Of a DNA stretch of 64,000 nt, positions 36,858 through 45,896 are shown piece after piece. Below the pieces are notes generated by a model. That model saw nothing but the letters and a program-made list of their open reading frames with translations, was not told the origin of the DNA and made no database searches. How positions within the stretch are numbered: the first letter of the stretch is position 1; every line of letters starts with the position of its first letter. The stretch comes from Myroides marinus (GTDB taxonomy: Bacteria > Bacteroidota > Bacteroidia > Flavobacteriales > Flavobacteriaceae). The stretch is taken from positions 248,001 to 312,000 of the forward strand of contig NZ_FNYS01000001.1 of NCBI RefSeq assembly GCF_900109075.1. The letters are read 5' to 3'. Both the position numbers and the translations under genes were made by a program.

Positions 36858-36937
36858 ATTAGCAATAGTGTTTAGTAAGGTGATCTGCTCCCCTAATGAT
36901 AACAGATATAAACTAAAACGAATACTTCTAATAAAAA

Positions 36938-37684
36938 TTATTCTGTTTTATTATTTAACATCTTTTTATCGTCTTGGTTTATCAAGTCTAAAAAGTCGAC
37001 AGCTAGAGGAGTGATAATTCCTTCTAGATAATGAACATCGACTGGAGTAATAACTAAAGCCTCTTTCACCTTATCATTAAGCACAGCATAGAAAGCAAAA
37101 CCTTCTGCATAATCATAAGGTATATTAAACTGAGTGGTTAATCTCTCTGGGGGTATATAATCTAAAAACTTCTCTACTCTGAACCCTTCTCTTTCATAAA
37201 GCAAGGCTTTTTTCAGCATAGCTGTTCGTCCATTAATCAAGTTGATCAATGGAGTGATAATACCCGAGGTAGCAGAAGCTAACTTTCGCTCTACTGGTGA
37301 AGGTCCTTTAGATTTATAAGTATAGATATGACTAGGTTTCTTAGTAATAATAATCTCTTCTAATATCTCACCTGACTTATTTCGTTCTAAAGGAAAGAGC
37401 ACAGGATCACGATCAAAGTCCGCATCCTTGATTACGTAGGTGTACAGTAAGAAGGTAGGGCTTATAAAGCGAAGTGTATCCATAGCCTGACTATTGATAT
37501 CAAAATAACCAGCATCATCTGATACTACAAAAATCCCTTTGCTTACATTGATAATCGTAACTCCTTCTTTACTTCCTTCATTGCTAATTATCTTACCATG
37601 TAGACTCTTCAAGCCTTGCTGTGCAAAAGCAAAGACGTGAAACAATAAAAACACAACAAATAAGAATGGCTTAGTACAACGCAT
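36938..37684 (-). CDS. Secreted CarboxypepD_reg-like protein, paralog 3
   Basis: A 248-residue paralog with signal peptide (FLFVVFLLFHVFAFAQ), domain segment HGKIISNEGSKEGVTIINVSKG and the helical half SPVERKLASATSG, LINLINGRTAMLKKALLYEREGFR, IPYDYAEGFAFYAVLND. TPAER of the other copies is SPVER here. It lies 6 bp downstream of paralog 4, so these two are probably co-translated. Confidence 0.85.
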   Translation of the reverse strand: MRCTKPFLFVVFLLFHVFAFAQQGLKSLHGKIISNEGSKEGVTIINVSKGIFVVSDDAGYFDINSQAMDTLRFISPTFLLYTYVIKDADFDRDPVLFPLERNKSGEILEEIIITKKPSHIYTYKSKGPSPVERKLASATSGIITPLINLINGRTAMLKKALLYEREGFRVEKFLDYIPPERLTTQFNIPYDYAEGFAFYAVLNDKVKEALVITPVDVHYLEGIITPLAVDFLDLINQDDKKMLNNKTE

Positions 37685-37690
37685 AATAAT

Positions 37691-38452
37691 CTAATTTTGT
37701 TTTACTTCTCTATTAATCAATTCTATAAAATCGAATACGACTGGCGTTAAGAGTTTCTCTAAATATCGAGTATCTACCACGCTAGCATTGAGTATATCCT
37801 TAACCTCCTGTTTACTTATCGCATAATAAGCAAAACTATCTACATAATCTATTGGTATCTTATAATATGATACTAAGCGATCTCTACTCACTAGGTCTAG
37901 GAGCTTCTCTGTTCTAGTATCTTCCTTCTCATAAGATAATGCTTTTTTAAGCGCCCCAGTCCTTCCATTTAAGTAATTAACAATAGGATCTATTGGCATA
38001 ACTAACATTCCTCCTCCTGGAGATGTAGTAGCTTTTTTTATCTGACGTTCAGCAGGCGTATATCTCTTGGTAAACTGATTAGTAAACCCTAGTGCATCAC
38101 TATCTATCTTAGTGATGACAATCTCATCTAATCGATTCATTGAAAACAAGGGTTCTAGTGGAAATAGAACTTGCTTTCTCCCAAGATCAAACTCATTAAC
38201 TACATAAGCATACTCTATATGATTAGGACTAATAAACTTTAGTGTATCTCCTACCTGACTACCGATATCAAAGTGGCCTAATTTATCTGATAGTACAGAT
38301 GCGTTCTTAGTTGTATTAATAACAGAAATAGCATCTGCACTGCCACTGCGTACTACTATCTTGCCATATATAACCTCTCCTCTAGTCTGTCCTATACAAT
38401 AAGGACAAACAAAGAAGATAAATAGACTAAATAGTGGAAAAACACTTCTCAT
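37691..38452 (-). CDS. Secreted CarboxypepD_reg-like protein, paralog 4
   Basis: A 253-residue paralog with a signal peptide (LFSLFIFFVCPYCIGQ). It is very close to paralog 5: both contain SVINTTKNASVLSDK or a near copy, EIVITKIDSDALG, TPAERQ, RTEKLLDLVSRDRLVSYYK and the ending FIELIN. The similarity extends to the DNA, so this is a recent duplication or a case of gene conversion. Confidence 0.87.
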   Translation of the reverse strand: MRSVFPLFSLFIFFVCPYCIGQTRGEVIYGKIVVRSGSADAISVINTTKNASVLSDKLGHFDIGSQVGDTLKFISPNHIEYAYVVNEFDLGRKQVLFPLEPLFSMNRLDEIVITKIDSDALGFTNQFTKRYTPAERQIKKATTSPGGGMLVMPIDPIVNYLNGRTGALKKALSYEKEDTRTEKLLDLVSRDRLVSYYKIPIDYVDSFAYYAISKQEVKDILNASVVDTRYLEKLLTPVVFDFIELINREVKQN

Positions 38453-38518
38453 ATCTATATTAGGGGATTCAGCTGATATACATCAATAACTAACTATAGT
38501 GTAACTTAACTATAATTA

Positions 38519-39286
38519 TTATTTGACTTTAGTATCTATAGATTCTTTGTCTGATTTATTAATTAATTCTATAAACTCAAATACAATCGGTGTTAAGTAC
38601 CTTTCTAAGTATCGAGTATCTATCACGCTAGCATTAAGCACCTCCTTAACTTCAGGTTTACTTACTGCGTAATATGCAAAACTATCTACATAATCTGCTG
38701 GTATCTTATAATAGGACACTAGACGATCTCTACTTACTAAGTCTAAAAGCTTCTCTGTTCTAGTTCCTTCCTTCTCATAAGCTACCGCCTTCTTAAGCAT
38801 AGCTGTTCTACCTGTAAAGTAATTGACAATAGGATCTACAGGTATAATACCTCCTCCTGTAGTAGCTTTCTTTAGTTGACGCTCAGCAGGAGTATGCCTT
38901 TTGGTATATTGATTAGTAATACCTAATGCATCACTATCTATCTTAGTAATCACAATCTCGTCTAACTGATTCATTGTAAATAACGGTTCTAATGGAAAGA
39001 GAACAGGGTTTCTCTTTATATCAAATTCATTGACTACATAAGTATACTCTATATAATTAGGACTAATAAACTTTAGTGTATCTCCTACCTGACTACTGAT
39101 GCTGAAGTAGCCATACTTATCTGATAGTATAGAAGCGTTCTTAGTAGCATTAATAACAGAGATAGCATCTACACTGCCTCTACGTACTACTATCTTTCCG
39201 TTTATAAAAGAAGTGTTCTCCTGAGCATATCCGATACTACACCACAGTAGTACCGCTAGACTCAGTAGTCTCAAAAAGTTAATCAT
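38519..39286 (-). CDS. Secreted CarboxypepD_reg-like protein, paralog 5
   Basis: A 255-residue paralog, first of the row. The start was set at the ATG at 39286, which opens a normal signal peptide (FLRLLSLAVLLWCSIGYAQ); the frame stays open upstream but overlaps the divergent pepE gene and has no export-signal sense. Domains match the other copies: CarboxypepD_reg-like up to residue about 105, then TPAERQLKKATTG, GRTAMLKKAVAYEKEGTR and IPADYVDSFAYYAVSK. Confidence 0.87.
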   Translation of the reverse strand: MINFLRLLSLAVLLWCSIGYAQENTSFINGKIVVRRGSVDAISVINATKNASILSDKYGYFSISSQVGDTLKFISPNYIEYTYVVNEFDIKRNPVLFPLEPLFTMNQLDEIVITKIDSDALGITNQYTKRHTPAERQLKKATTGGGIIPVDPIVNYFTGRTAMLKKAVAYEKEGTRTEKLLDLVSRDRLVSYYKIPADYVDSFAYYAVSKPEVKEVLNASVIDTRYLERYLTPIVFEFIELINKSDKESIDTKVK

Positions 39287-39377
39287 TATAGTGTTTTGTT
39301 TAGTTAGGTGAACATTTGCCCGATAAAAGACCAATGTTCTATTTAAACGGCTTATTTTTACAAAAATTATTATCCTT

Positions 39378-40085
39378 ATGAAGAATCTAATCATAGCTAG
39401 TACATCTACTATATATAATGGTACGTACCTAGAGTACTTATTACCTACATTAAAGGAGCACTTTAAAAACGTATCTACATTATTATTTATACCATACGCA
39501 CGCCCTAGTGGTATCACTCATGATCAATATACTGATAAGGTGCGTACAGCATTCGCTTCTATAGGAATAGATGTAAAAGGAATTCATGAATATAATAATC
39601 CAGTAGAAGCTGTACAGAAAGCAGAAGGTATATTCACAGGTGGTGGTAATACATTCTTATTAGTACAACAACTATATAGAACAAGTGTGCTAGACGCGGT
39701 AAAAGAGGCAGTGAATAATGGCACTCCTTATCTAGGGTGTAGTGCAGGGAGCAATATCTGTGGTCTGACTATGGAAACTACTAATGATATGCCTATCGTA
39801 TATCCACCTTCATTTAAGACATTCGGATTTGTTCCTTTTAACCTTAACCCACATTACCTAGATCCTATCGAAGGCTCTACTCATATGGGAGAGACGAGAG
39901 AGACGCGTATTAATGAATTTCACGCATTTAATACTCAACCTGTACTTGGTCTTAGAGAAGGTAGTTGGCTAGAAGTAAAGGGTGATGTGATAATACTGAG
40001 AGGTGAGCACCAAGCACGTATCTTCAAACAAAATAAAGCAGCATACGAAGTAGAGACTAATACTGACTTAAGCGATCTGAACTAA
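39378..40085 (+). CDS. pepE: Dipeptidase E (alpha-aspartyl dipeptidase)
   Basis: A 235-residue peptidase of family S51, which cleaves Asp-X dipeptides in the cytoplasm. The nucleophile motif GCSAGSNICG near residue 117 and the preceding FTGGGNTFLLVQQL are diagnostic, followed by the conserved FVPFNLNPHYLDP and TRETRINEFHAF. It is divergent from the paralog array, sharing a 91-bp intergenic region. Confidence 0.93.
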   Translation: MKNLIIASTSTIYNGTYLEYLLPTLKEHFKNVSTLLFIPYARPSGITHDQYTDKVRTAFASIGIDVKGIHEYNNPVEAVQKAEGIFTGGGNTFLLVQQLYRTSVLDAVKEAVNNGTPYLGCSAGSNICGLTMETTNDMPIVYPPSFKTFGFVPFNLNPHYLDPIEGSTHMGETRETRINEFHAFNTQPVLGLREGSWLEVKGDVIILRGEHQARIFKQNKAAYEVETNTDLSDLN

Positions 40086-40115
40086 ACAGATAGGATAGAG
40101 TCTATCTAAAATAAA

Positions 40116-40163
40116 TATCCCCCTAATACTGTCTTCTCTTGAAAACAATATTAGGGGATTCTT
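40116..40163 (+). terminator. Terminator-like hairpin after pepE
   Basis: A long imperfect stem (ATCCCCCTAATA-type left arm with TATTAGGGGAT right arm) and a 16-nt loop, followed by a T-rich stretch, about 30 bp after the pepE stop. Confidence 0.75.
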
Positions 40164-40223
40164 TTAATATATACATATATCTAAAATACAACTACTACTA
40201 ACTGAATAAAATCATATAAAGGA

Positions 40224-40760
40224 CTATTCAATAACAATCTCTATATCTTGCTCAAAACGCGCCCATTCAAAACTAAATAATTTACGTATACGATAGACAC
40301 CTTCATTATAAGACAATTTATCTGAGAATAAATTAATATTAAAAGTCTTACTCTCTCCTATCTTAATACTATCATTCTCCTGTTCAAATGTGATATGAGA
40401 CATATCTAATAATACCCAATCGTCACCTTCCTTTCTGCTTATCTCATATCCAGGCTCTGATACTATATCCCATTCAGAACTATTAGTCACCACCATCTGT
40501 ACTACATCAGGTACGGAGCTATATACTAGCTGTGTCGATGTACTGTGCACATGTTCCATGACATTATCTAAACCACTGAATGCTATATCAGGTGGTTGTC
40601 TCCACATCATATCCTCATCTGGCACCTCTTCACTATCTACTATAGTCGAATCAGTATCACTTATCGGGTAACTATAAGACTCTTCTGCTTCTTTATCTAC
40701 ACATGCAATAACAGAAAGTAGACCAAGTCCAAACAAAAAAGATGTAATAACTCTTCTCAT
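40224..40760 (-). CDS. Lipoprotein with bacterial Ig-like domain
   Basis: A 178-residue predicted lipoprotein with lipobox Cys20 (LSVIAC), an acidic linker (about residues 22-50) and one C-terminal Ig-like beta-sandwich. The segment MVVTNSSEWDIVSEPGYEI and the ending NEGVYRIRKLFSFEW resemble the Big_14-type bacterial Ig domain of Bacteroidota proteins. Likely exposed at the envelope; ligand unknown. It is monocistronic. Confidence 0.75.
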   Translation of the reverse strand: MRRVITSFLFGLGLLSVIACVDKEAEESYSYPISDTDSTIVDSEEVPDEDMMWRQPPDIAFSGLDNVMEHVHSTSTQLVYSSVPDVVQMVVTNSSEWDIVSEPGYEISRKEGDDWVLLDMSHITFEQENDSIKIGESKTFNINLFSDKLSYNEGVYRIRKLFSFEWARFEQDIEIVIE

Positions 40761-40955
40761 ACACTTAAAATATTAACACCTAAAATACTAAATACCTGAC
40801 ATTTAAACACAGTCAAAGAAAGAAAATACTATAAAAAAAATTAATAGTAAATATTACTTCCTAAAAAGCATATATCACAAGACATGAATGAGTACCGATA
40901 CGATTGTTAGTCAAACAATTGAGAGCCAATATTTTCGAAAAAAGGAAGTAGAAAT

Positions 40956-40985
40956 TTGTAAAGTACAGAATTAATTGTACTTTTG
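40956..40985 (+). promoter_or_regulatory. Promoter of rplM-rpsI
   Basis: TTG (40956-40958, in TTTG), a 19-bp spacer and TACTTTTG (40978-40985) match the Bacteroidota promoter. The leader of about 40 nt contains a small TCCC/GGGA hairpin near 40990-41002. Confidence 0.8.
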
Positions 40986-41032
40986 CACTCCCTTAATTGG
41001 GAATGGAATGTTTAATTAAATACAAATTTATT

Positions 41033-41488
41033 GTGGAAAGTTTAAGCTACAAGACAGTATCGGCTAACAAAGCAACTGCTCAAAAAGAGTGGTTAATTGT
41101 TGACGCTGAAGGTCAAAATTTGGGACGTCTTGCTTCTAAAGTTGCAGTACTTTTAAGAGGTAAACACAAACCAAGTTACACACCGCACGTAGACTGTGGA
41201 GACAACGTAATCGTTATCAACGCAGAGAAAATCAACCTAACAGGTAACAAATTAGATGACAAGACTTACATCCGTCACACAGGTTACCCAGGAGGACAAA
41301 GAGAATTAACTGCTAAAGTAATGCAACAAAAAAACCCTGCATTATTAATCGAGAAAGCAGTAAAAGGAATGTTGCCTAAAAACAAATTAGGAGCACAATT
41401 ATTCCGTAATTTAAATGTTAATGTAGGTTCTGAGCACAAACATGAAGCTCAACAACCTAAGGCCGTTAATTTAAACGAAATTAAGTAA
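41033..41488 (+). CDS. rplM: Ribosomal protein L13 (GTG start)
   Basis: A 151-residue large-subunit protein. Family motifs include [37 protein letters not shown], the [10 protein letters not shown] loop and [10 protein letters not shown]. The GTG at 41033 was chosen because flavobacterial L13 starts just before [11 protein letters not shown]; an in-frame ATG at 41003 would add ten atypical residues. The stop overlaps the rpsI start (TAATG), as in the conserved L13-S9 pair. Confidence 0.93.
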   Translation: MESLSYKTVSANKATAQKEWLIVDAEGQNLGRLASKVAVLLRGKHKPSYTPHVDCGDNVIVINAEKINLTGNKLDDKTYIRHTGYPGGQRELTAKVMQQKNPALLIEKAVKGMLPKNKLGAQLFRNLNVNVGSEHKHEAQQPKAVNLNEIK

Positions 41489-41874
41489 TGGGAGTTATTC
41501 ACAAAATCGGTAGAAGAAAAACCGCTGTTGCTCGTGTTTACGTTTCAGAAGGAACAGGAAACATCACAGTTAACAAAAAAGATTTTAAAACTTATTTCCC
41601 AACTGGTACATTACAGTACAAAGTATTACAGCCACTTTCAATGACTGAAAACGCTGAGAACTTTGACGTAAAAGTAAATGTATACGGTGGAGGAACAACA
41701 GGACAAGCTGAAGCAGTGCGTATGGCTATCGCTAGAGCAATGTGTGAACTTGATGTTGAGAACAGAGCAATCTTAAAACCAGAAGGATTACTTACTCGTG
41801 ACCCTCGTATGGTTGAGCGTAAGAAATTCGGTCAGAAGAAAGCTCGTAAGAGATTCCAATTCTCTAAACGTTAA
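41488..41874 (+). CDS. rpsI: Ribosomal protein S9
   Basis: A 128-residue small-subunit protein with the opening [12 protein letters not shown], the [18 protein letters not shown] core and the basic tail [25 protein letters not shown] that reaches the P-site tRNA. Translationally coupled to rplM. Confidence 0.97.
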   Translation: MGVIHKIGRRKTAVARVYVSEGTGNITVNKKDFKTYFPTGTLQYKVLQPLSMTENAENFDVKVNVYGGGTTGQAEAVRMAIARAMCELDVENRAILKPEGLLTRDPRMVERKKFGQKKARKRFQFSKR

Positions 41875-41940
41875 TATTTATTTATTATTAAAAATCTGGG
41901 TTTTTGTTGCCCCACTTACAAAATGCTGTAAGAGGTAGTT

Positions 41941-41994
41941 TAGCATCTAAATAATCAAGACCAGTACTTCGGTATTGCTACTTAGATTATTGCT
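41941..41994 (+). ncRNA. Structured 5' leader of rpsB, possible S2 autoregulatory element
   Basis: In the 148-bp gap before rpsB, AGTAC (41963-41967) and GTATT (41972-41976) close a C(UUCG)G tetraloop, and AATAATC (41950-41956) pairs with GATTATT (41985-41991) around it. Such stable nested stems in ribosomal protein leaders often bind the encoded protein; that role is inferred. Confidence 0.5.
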
Positions 41995-42022
41995 AAAGTA
42001 ACAGAACGTAAACTATTAGAAA

Positions 42023-42763
42023 ATGGCAAACAAAGTAGAAGTAAAAGATTTACTAGAAGCAGGTGTTCACTTCGGACACATGACTAGAAAATGGGATCCA
42101 AACATGGCTCCTTATATCTATATGGAGCGTAATGGTATTCACATTATCAATCTATATAAAACTGCAGCTAAAATTGAAGAAGCTAATGAAGCTTTGAAAA
42201 AAATCGCTGCATCAGGAAGAAAAATCCTTTTCGTTGCAACTAAAAAGCAAGCGAAAGACATCGTAGCTGAAAAAGCAGCTGCTGCTAACATGCCTTACAT
42301 CACTGAAAGATGGCCAGGTGGTATGTTAACAAACTTCGTTACTATCAGAAAAGCTGTTAAGAAAATGGCTATGATCGATAGAATGAAAAAAGACGGTACA
42401 TTTATGACTCTTTCTAAGAAAGAGCGTTTACAAGTTGAACGTCTTCGTGCAAAATTAGAGAAAAACTTAGGTTCTATTGCTGACATGACTCGTCTACCAG
42501 CAGCTCTATTTGTTGTAGATATTAAAGCTGAACACATTGCGATAAAAGAAGCTCAAAAATTAAACATTCCGATCTTCGCTATGGTTGATACGAACTCTGA
42601 CCCACGTCAAGTTGATTTCGTTATTCCAGCAAACGATGATGCTTCTAAATCAATCGATAAAATTTTATCATTAGTGACTTCTGCTATTATCGAAGGTAAT
42701 GCAGAAAGAAAGTCTGAAAAAGAAGAAGCTACTAAAGTAGAAGCTCCTGCTGCTAAGGCATAA
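42023..42763 (+). CDS. rpsB: Ribosomal protein S2
   Basis: A 246-residue small-subunit protein. It opens with [26 protein letters not shown] and has the conserved [18 protein letters not shown] and [13 protein letters not shown] segments. The C-terminal tail is Glu/Ala/Lys-rich. It precedes tsf, the usual bacterial order. Confidence 0.97.
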   Translation: MANKVEVKDLLEAGVHFGHMTRKWDPNMAPYIYMERNGIHIINLYKTAAKIEEANEALKKIAASGRKILFVATKKQAKDIVAEKAAAANMPYITERWPGGMLTNFVTIRKAVKKMAMIDRMKKDGTFMTLSKKERLQVERLRAKLEKNLGSIADMTRLPAALFVVDIKAEHIAIKEAQKLNIPIFAMVDTNSDPRQVDFVIPANDDASKSIDKILSLVTSAIIEGNAERKSEKEEATKVEAPAAKA

Positions 42764-42780
42764 TTTTTTAACAATATCAT

Positions 42781-42842
42781 AAAGTCGTTATGCTGATAGT
42801 TGTCTACCTTTGTATACACTGTCGATAACGACTTTTTTTTAT
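42781..42842 (+). terminator. Terminator or attenuator between rpsB and tsf
   Basis: AAGTCGTTAT (42782-42791) pairs with ATAACGACTT (42825-42834), followed by a T run. The loop of about 33 nt contains an exact -7 element. It would reduce read-through from rpsB into tsf. Confidence 0.75.
42805..42812 (+). promoter_or_regulatory. -7 element for tsf inside the terminator loop
   Basis: TACCTTTG matches TAnnTTTG, 53 bp before the tsf start. No TTG at the expected -33 position. Confidence 0.4.
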
Positions 42843-42865
42843 TAACTCATTAATACTCTTTTAAA

Positions 42866-43831
42866 ATGGCAAATATTACTGCTGCAGAAGTAAATAAACT
42901 AAGACAACAAACAGGTGCCGGAATGATGGACTGTAAAAAAGCTTTAGTTGAAGCTGAAGGAGATTTCGATAAAGCAATCGAAGTTTTACGTAAAAAAGGA
43001 CAAAAAGTTGCTGCTAACCGTTCTGACCGTGAGTCAAGCGAGGGTGCTGCTGTAGCTTTAGTTAATGCAGACAAAACTAGAGGTGTTGTTCTTACATTAA
43101 ACTGTGAGACTGACTTCGTAGGTAAAAACGAAGGATTCCAAGCTTTAGCAAAAGAATTAGCTGAAAAAGCTATCAACTTCAATTCTAAAGAAGAATTCTT
43201 AGCTTCTCCATTTGACGCTACTATGACTGTTGCTGAAAAATGTGTTGAGCAAACTGGAGTTATCGGTGAGAAAATCGAGATCGGTTCTTTCGAAGTATTA
43301 GAAGGTGCTTTCATCGGATCTTACGTTCACGGAAACAAAATCGCTGCTATCACTGCTTTATCTGAAGCTGTTGCTAAAGCTGACGAGATTGCTAAAGACG
43401 TATCTATGCAAGTTGCTTCTATGGGTGCTGATACTTTATCTTACAAAGATTTTGATGCAGAATTCGTAGCTAAAGAAACTGAAGCTCGTATCGCTGTTAT
43501 CGTTAAAGAAAATGAAGAATTAGTACGTTTAGGAAAAACTCTTAAAAATGTACCTCAATATATTTCTTACGCTCAAATTACTGAAGAAGTATTAAAACAA
43601 GCGGAAGAAGATGCTAAAGCTGAATTAAAAGCTGAAGGTAAACCAGAAAACATTTGGGATAGAATCTTACCAGGTAAAATCCAACGTTTCATCAGTGATA
43701 ACACTACTTTAGACCAAGAAAAAGCATTATTAGACCAAAACTTCATCAAAGATGAATCTAAAAAAGTGTCTGACTATGTTAAAGGTTTCAACGTAGAAAT
43801 CACAGGATTCAAAAGAGCTTCATTAGGTTAA
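42866..43831 (+). CDS. tsf: Elongation factor Ts
   Basis: A 321-residue guanine-nucleotide exchange factor for EF-Tu. It starts with the UBA-like NKLRQQTGAGMMDCKKALVEA, continues with LNCETDFVGKNEGF near residue 77 (the EF-Tu contact) and has the two-subdomain core; the last part contains the insertion and FISDNTTLDQEKALLDQ segment common in Bacteroidota. It ends in a strong terminator. Confidence 0.97.
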   Translation: MANITAAEVNKLRQQTGAGMMDCKKALVEAEGDFDKAIEVLRKKGQKVAANRSDRESSEGAAVALVNADKTRGVVLTLNCETDFVGKNEGFQALAKELAEKAINFNSKEEFLASPFDATMTVAEKCVEQTGVIGEKIEIGSFEVLEGAFIGSYVHGNKIAAITALSEAVAKADEIAKDVSMQVASMGADTLSYKDFDAEFVAKETEARIAVIVKENEELVRLGKTLKNVPQYISYAQITEEVLKQAEEDAKAELKAEGKPENIWDRILPGKIQRFISDNTTLDQEKALLDQNFIKDESKKVSDYVKGFNVEITGFKRASLG

Positions 43832-43858
43832 TCATTTAACCTTTTAGCAATATTTATT

Positions 43859-43890
43859 AAAAGCCTCAGTTTATTCTGAGGCTTTTTTTA
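43859..43890 (+). terminator. Intrinsic terminator after tsf
   Basis: A 10-bp stem AAAGCCTCAG/CTGAGGCTTT (43860-43869 and 43876-43885), 6-nt loop and T run. Confidence 0.93.
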
Positions 43891-43920
43891 TTACTTTTAC
43901 CTGACGCAACTATTTTTATT

Positions 43921-45108
43921 ATGAAATTCTTAAAAAAGAATCTGTTAATTCAGATTGTAATCGCTATCGGATTAGGTAGTGTGTTAGGTAATTATCTTCC
44001 TGAATCAATAGGAAGAATCTTTAGTACTTTCAATAGTATTTTCGGAGGCTTTTTAGGCTTCTCTATTCCGCTTATCATCATTGGGCTTATCGTACCAGCT
44101 ATTGGTAACATTGGTAAGAACGCTGGTAAACTTCTTTTGATAACCACCGGTATCGCATATGGCTCCACTCTTTTTGCTGGTTTCGTATCCTACGGAGTGA
44201 GTATAGCTACATTCCCAAATATCCTTTCTTTAGGGCAGTTAGGTGATGTAGTAGAATCTACAAAGAACTTATCTCCATATTTTAATATAGAAATGCCCCC
44301 TATGTTTGACGTTATGAGTGCATTGATTATATCTTTTATATTGGGAATAGGTATTTCTAAAGGTGATTTCAAGTATTTAGAAGGCATTTTTAACGACTTT
44401 CAGAATATTATCATGTCATTAATCAATAAGGCAATCATCCCCTTCTTACCGTTGTTTATTTTCGGTATATTCTTAAACATGACTTACAATGGTCAGGTTT
44501 ATGTAGTGCTAGGTACTTTCTTAAAGATAATTGGAGTAATCTTTGTTTTACATATTTTTGTACTATTATTCCAGTACGTAATTGCTGGTATGATCAGTAA
44601 ACAAAACCCATTTGAGTTAATGAAAAATATGCTACCTGCGTACTTCACTGCTCTAGGGACACAGTCATCTGCTGCAACTATACCAGTAACGTTAGAACAA
44701 ACACTAAAAAATAATGTGAGTCCTAAAATTGCAGGTTTCACTATTCCTCTATGTGCCACTATTCACTTATCTGGTAGTACACTAAAGATAGTAGCCTGTG
44801 CGATAGCTCTAATGCTAGTTCAAGGGCAAAGCATTGACTTTACAGTAATGGTAGGATTTATCTTTATGCTAGGTATAGCTATGGTGGCAGCTCCTGGTGT
44901 TCCAGGTGGGGCTATTATGGCGTCACTAGGAGTATTAGCTTCTATCTTAGGGTTTGATACTGAACAACAGAGTTTAATGATTGCATTATACATCGCTATG
45001 GATAGTTTCGGTACTGCATGTAACGTAATGGGAGATGGTGCTATAGCAATCATTGTAAATAAAATATCAAAAAACACAACTGAGGCTGAAACTATATCAG
45101 CGAGTTAA
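43921..45108 (+). CDS. Dicarboxylate/amino acid:cation symporter (DAACS family)
   Basis: A 395-residue polytopic membrane protein of the GltP/DctA fold. The signature serine-rich region reads GTQSSAATIPVTLE near residue 244, where most relatives have GTSSSAATLP; the second hairpin is PGVPGGAIMASLGVLAS and transmembrane helix 8 contains SFGTACNVMGDGAIAIIV. It imports a dicarboxylate or acidic/neutral amino acid with Na+ or H+; the exact substrate is not clear. The methyltransferase gene follows after 7 bp. Confidence 0.9.
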   Translation: MKFLKKNLLIQIVIAIGLGSVLGNYLPESIGRIFSTFNSIFGGFLGFSIPLIIIGLIVPAIGNIGKNAGKLLLITTGIAYGSTLFAGFVSYGVSIATFPNILSLGQLGDVVESTKNLSPYFNIEMPPMFDVMSALIISFILGIGISKGDFKYLEGIFNDFQNIIMSLINKAIIPFLPLFIFGIFLNMTYNGQVYVVLGTFLKIIGVIFVLHIFVLLFQYVIAGMISKQNPFELMKNMLPAYFTALGTQSSAATIPVTLEQTLKNNVSPKIAGFTIPLCATIHLSGSTLKIVACAIALMLVQGQSIDFTVMVGFIFMLGIAMVAAPGVPGGAIMASLGVLASILGFDTEQQSLMIALYIAMDSFGTACNVMGDGAIAIIVNKISKNTTEAETISAS

Positions 45109-45115
45109 AATATCT

Positions 45116-45637
45116 ATGTACGAAAAAACATATCCGAGTAAACGATTCCACAAAACAATGGAATTTGTAAACAAACATATTTCAAAAGAATCTACTATAC
45201 TGGATCTAGGAGTAATAAACCCTTTAAGCAAAATAATGCAAGAGGATGGGTATAAAGTTATCAATACTACAGGTGAAGACCTAGATGAGAATCAAAGTGC
45301 TCTAGTAAATACCAATTACGATGTACTTACTGCTTTCGAAATAGTAGAGCATTTACTTAATCCTTACACTGTATTAAAAGCTAATAAAGCTCCTAAAATA
45401 GTAATTTCAGTTCCTCTAAGATTATGGTTTTCGACTGCATACAGAAGTAAAACAGATATGTTAGATAGACATTACCATGAATTTGAACCATGGCAACTGG
45501 ATTGGCTTGTAGAAAAAGCTGGATATAAGATCATCGACAGAGACAGTTGGACACATCCCATTAAGAAACTTGGTTTCAGACCAATACTGAGATGGTTCAC
45601 TCCTAGATACTACATTATATACGCTGAAAGAATATAA
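45116..45637 (+). CDS. SAM-dependent methyltransferase-like protein
   Basis: A 173-residue protein with a short class I methyltransferase fold. The first motif is ILDLGVINPLSKIM (glycine-poor compared with the usual E/DxGxGxG), then a central LTAFEIVEHLLNPYTVL that resembles the motif before strand 4 in ubiquinone-type methyltransferases. The loss of glycines in the SAM loop leaves activity in doubt. It shares a transcript with the symporter and ends in a terminator. Confidence 0.75.
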   Translation: MYEKTYPSKRFHKTMEFVNKHISKESTILDLGVINPLSKIMQEDGYKVINTTGEDLDENQSALVNTNYDVLTAFEIVEHLLNPYTVLKANKAPKIVISVPLRLWFSTAYRSKTDMLDRHYHEFEPWQLDWLVEKAGYKIIDRDSWTHPIKKLGFRPILRWFTPRYYIIYAERI

Positions 45638-45640
45638 CAA

Positions 45641-45674
45641 AAAACGCTGAGAATTATACCTCAGCGTTTTTTTT
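45641..45674 (+). terminator. Intrinsic terminator after the methyltransferase gene
   Basis: AAAACGCTGAG and CTCAGCGTTTT form an 11-bp stem with an 8-nt loop and a T run, 3 bp after the stop codon. Confidence 0.93.
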
Positions 45675-45701
45675 ATGCCGTATGGTAACTGAACATATAA
45701 T

Positions 45702-45731
45702 TTGTTTGGTATAAATATTTATCTATATTTG
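45702..45731 (+). promoter_or_regulatory. Promoter of the thiamin operon
   Basis: TTG (45702-45704), 19-bp spacer, TATATTTG (45724-45731). Transcription should begin just upstream of the riboswitch. Confidence 0.85.
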
Positions 45732-45736
45732 TCTCA

Positions 45737-45822
45737 AGCTTTAGGGGTGTCTACATCATATTGTAGGCTGAGACTTCACCCTTGGAACCTGATCTAGTTA
45801 ATACTAGCGTAGGGAAAAGTAA
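45737..45822 (+). ncRNA. TPP riboswitch (THI element) of the thi operon
   Basis: The conserved blocks appear in order: GGGGTG, GGCTGAGA, ACCCTTGGAACCTGATCT, GTTAATACTAGCGTAGGGA. CTTT (45739-45742) and AAAG (45816-45819) can close P1. Downstream, CCATTCCT (45863-45870) can pair with AGGAATGG (45893-45900), which covers the putative Shine-Dalgarno bases and the thiS ATG; this points to translational control by TPP. Confidence 0.96.
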
Positions 45823-45896
45823 GATGACTTCATTAGAGAGGTACGTTCGTACCCTATTGTAGCCATTCCTAAAGTTATATATAAAAACGAAAAGGA

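Noticed and set aside
38519-39517. Longer form of paralog 5 starting at 39517
   Set aside because: The extra N-terminal part overlaps the divergent pepE gene and would bury the signal peptide; the ATG at 39286 is better.
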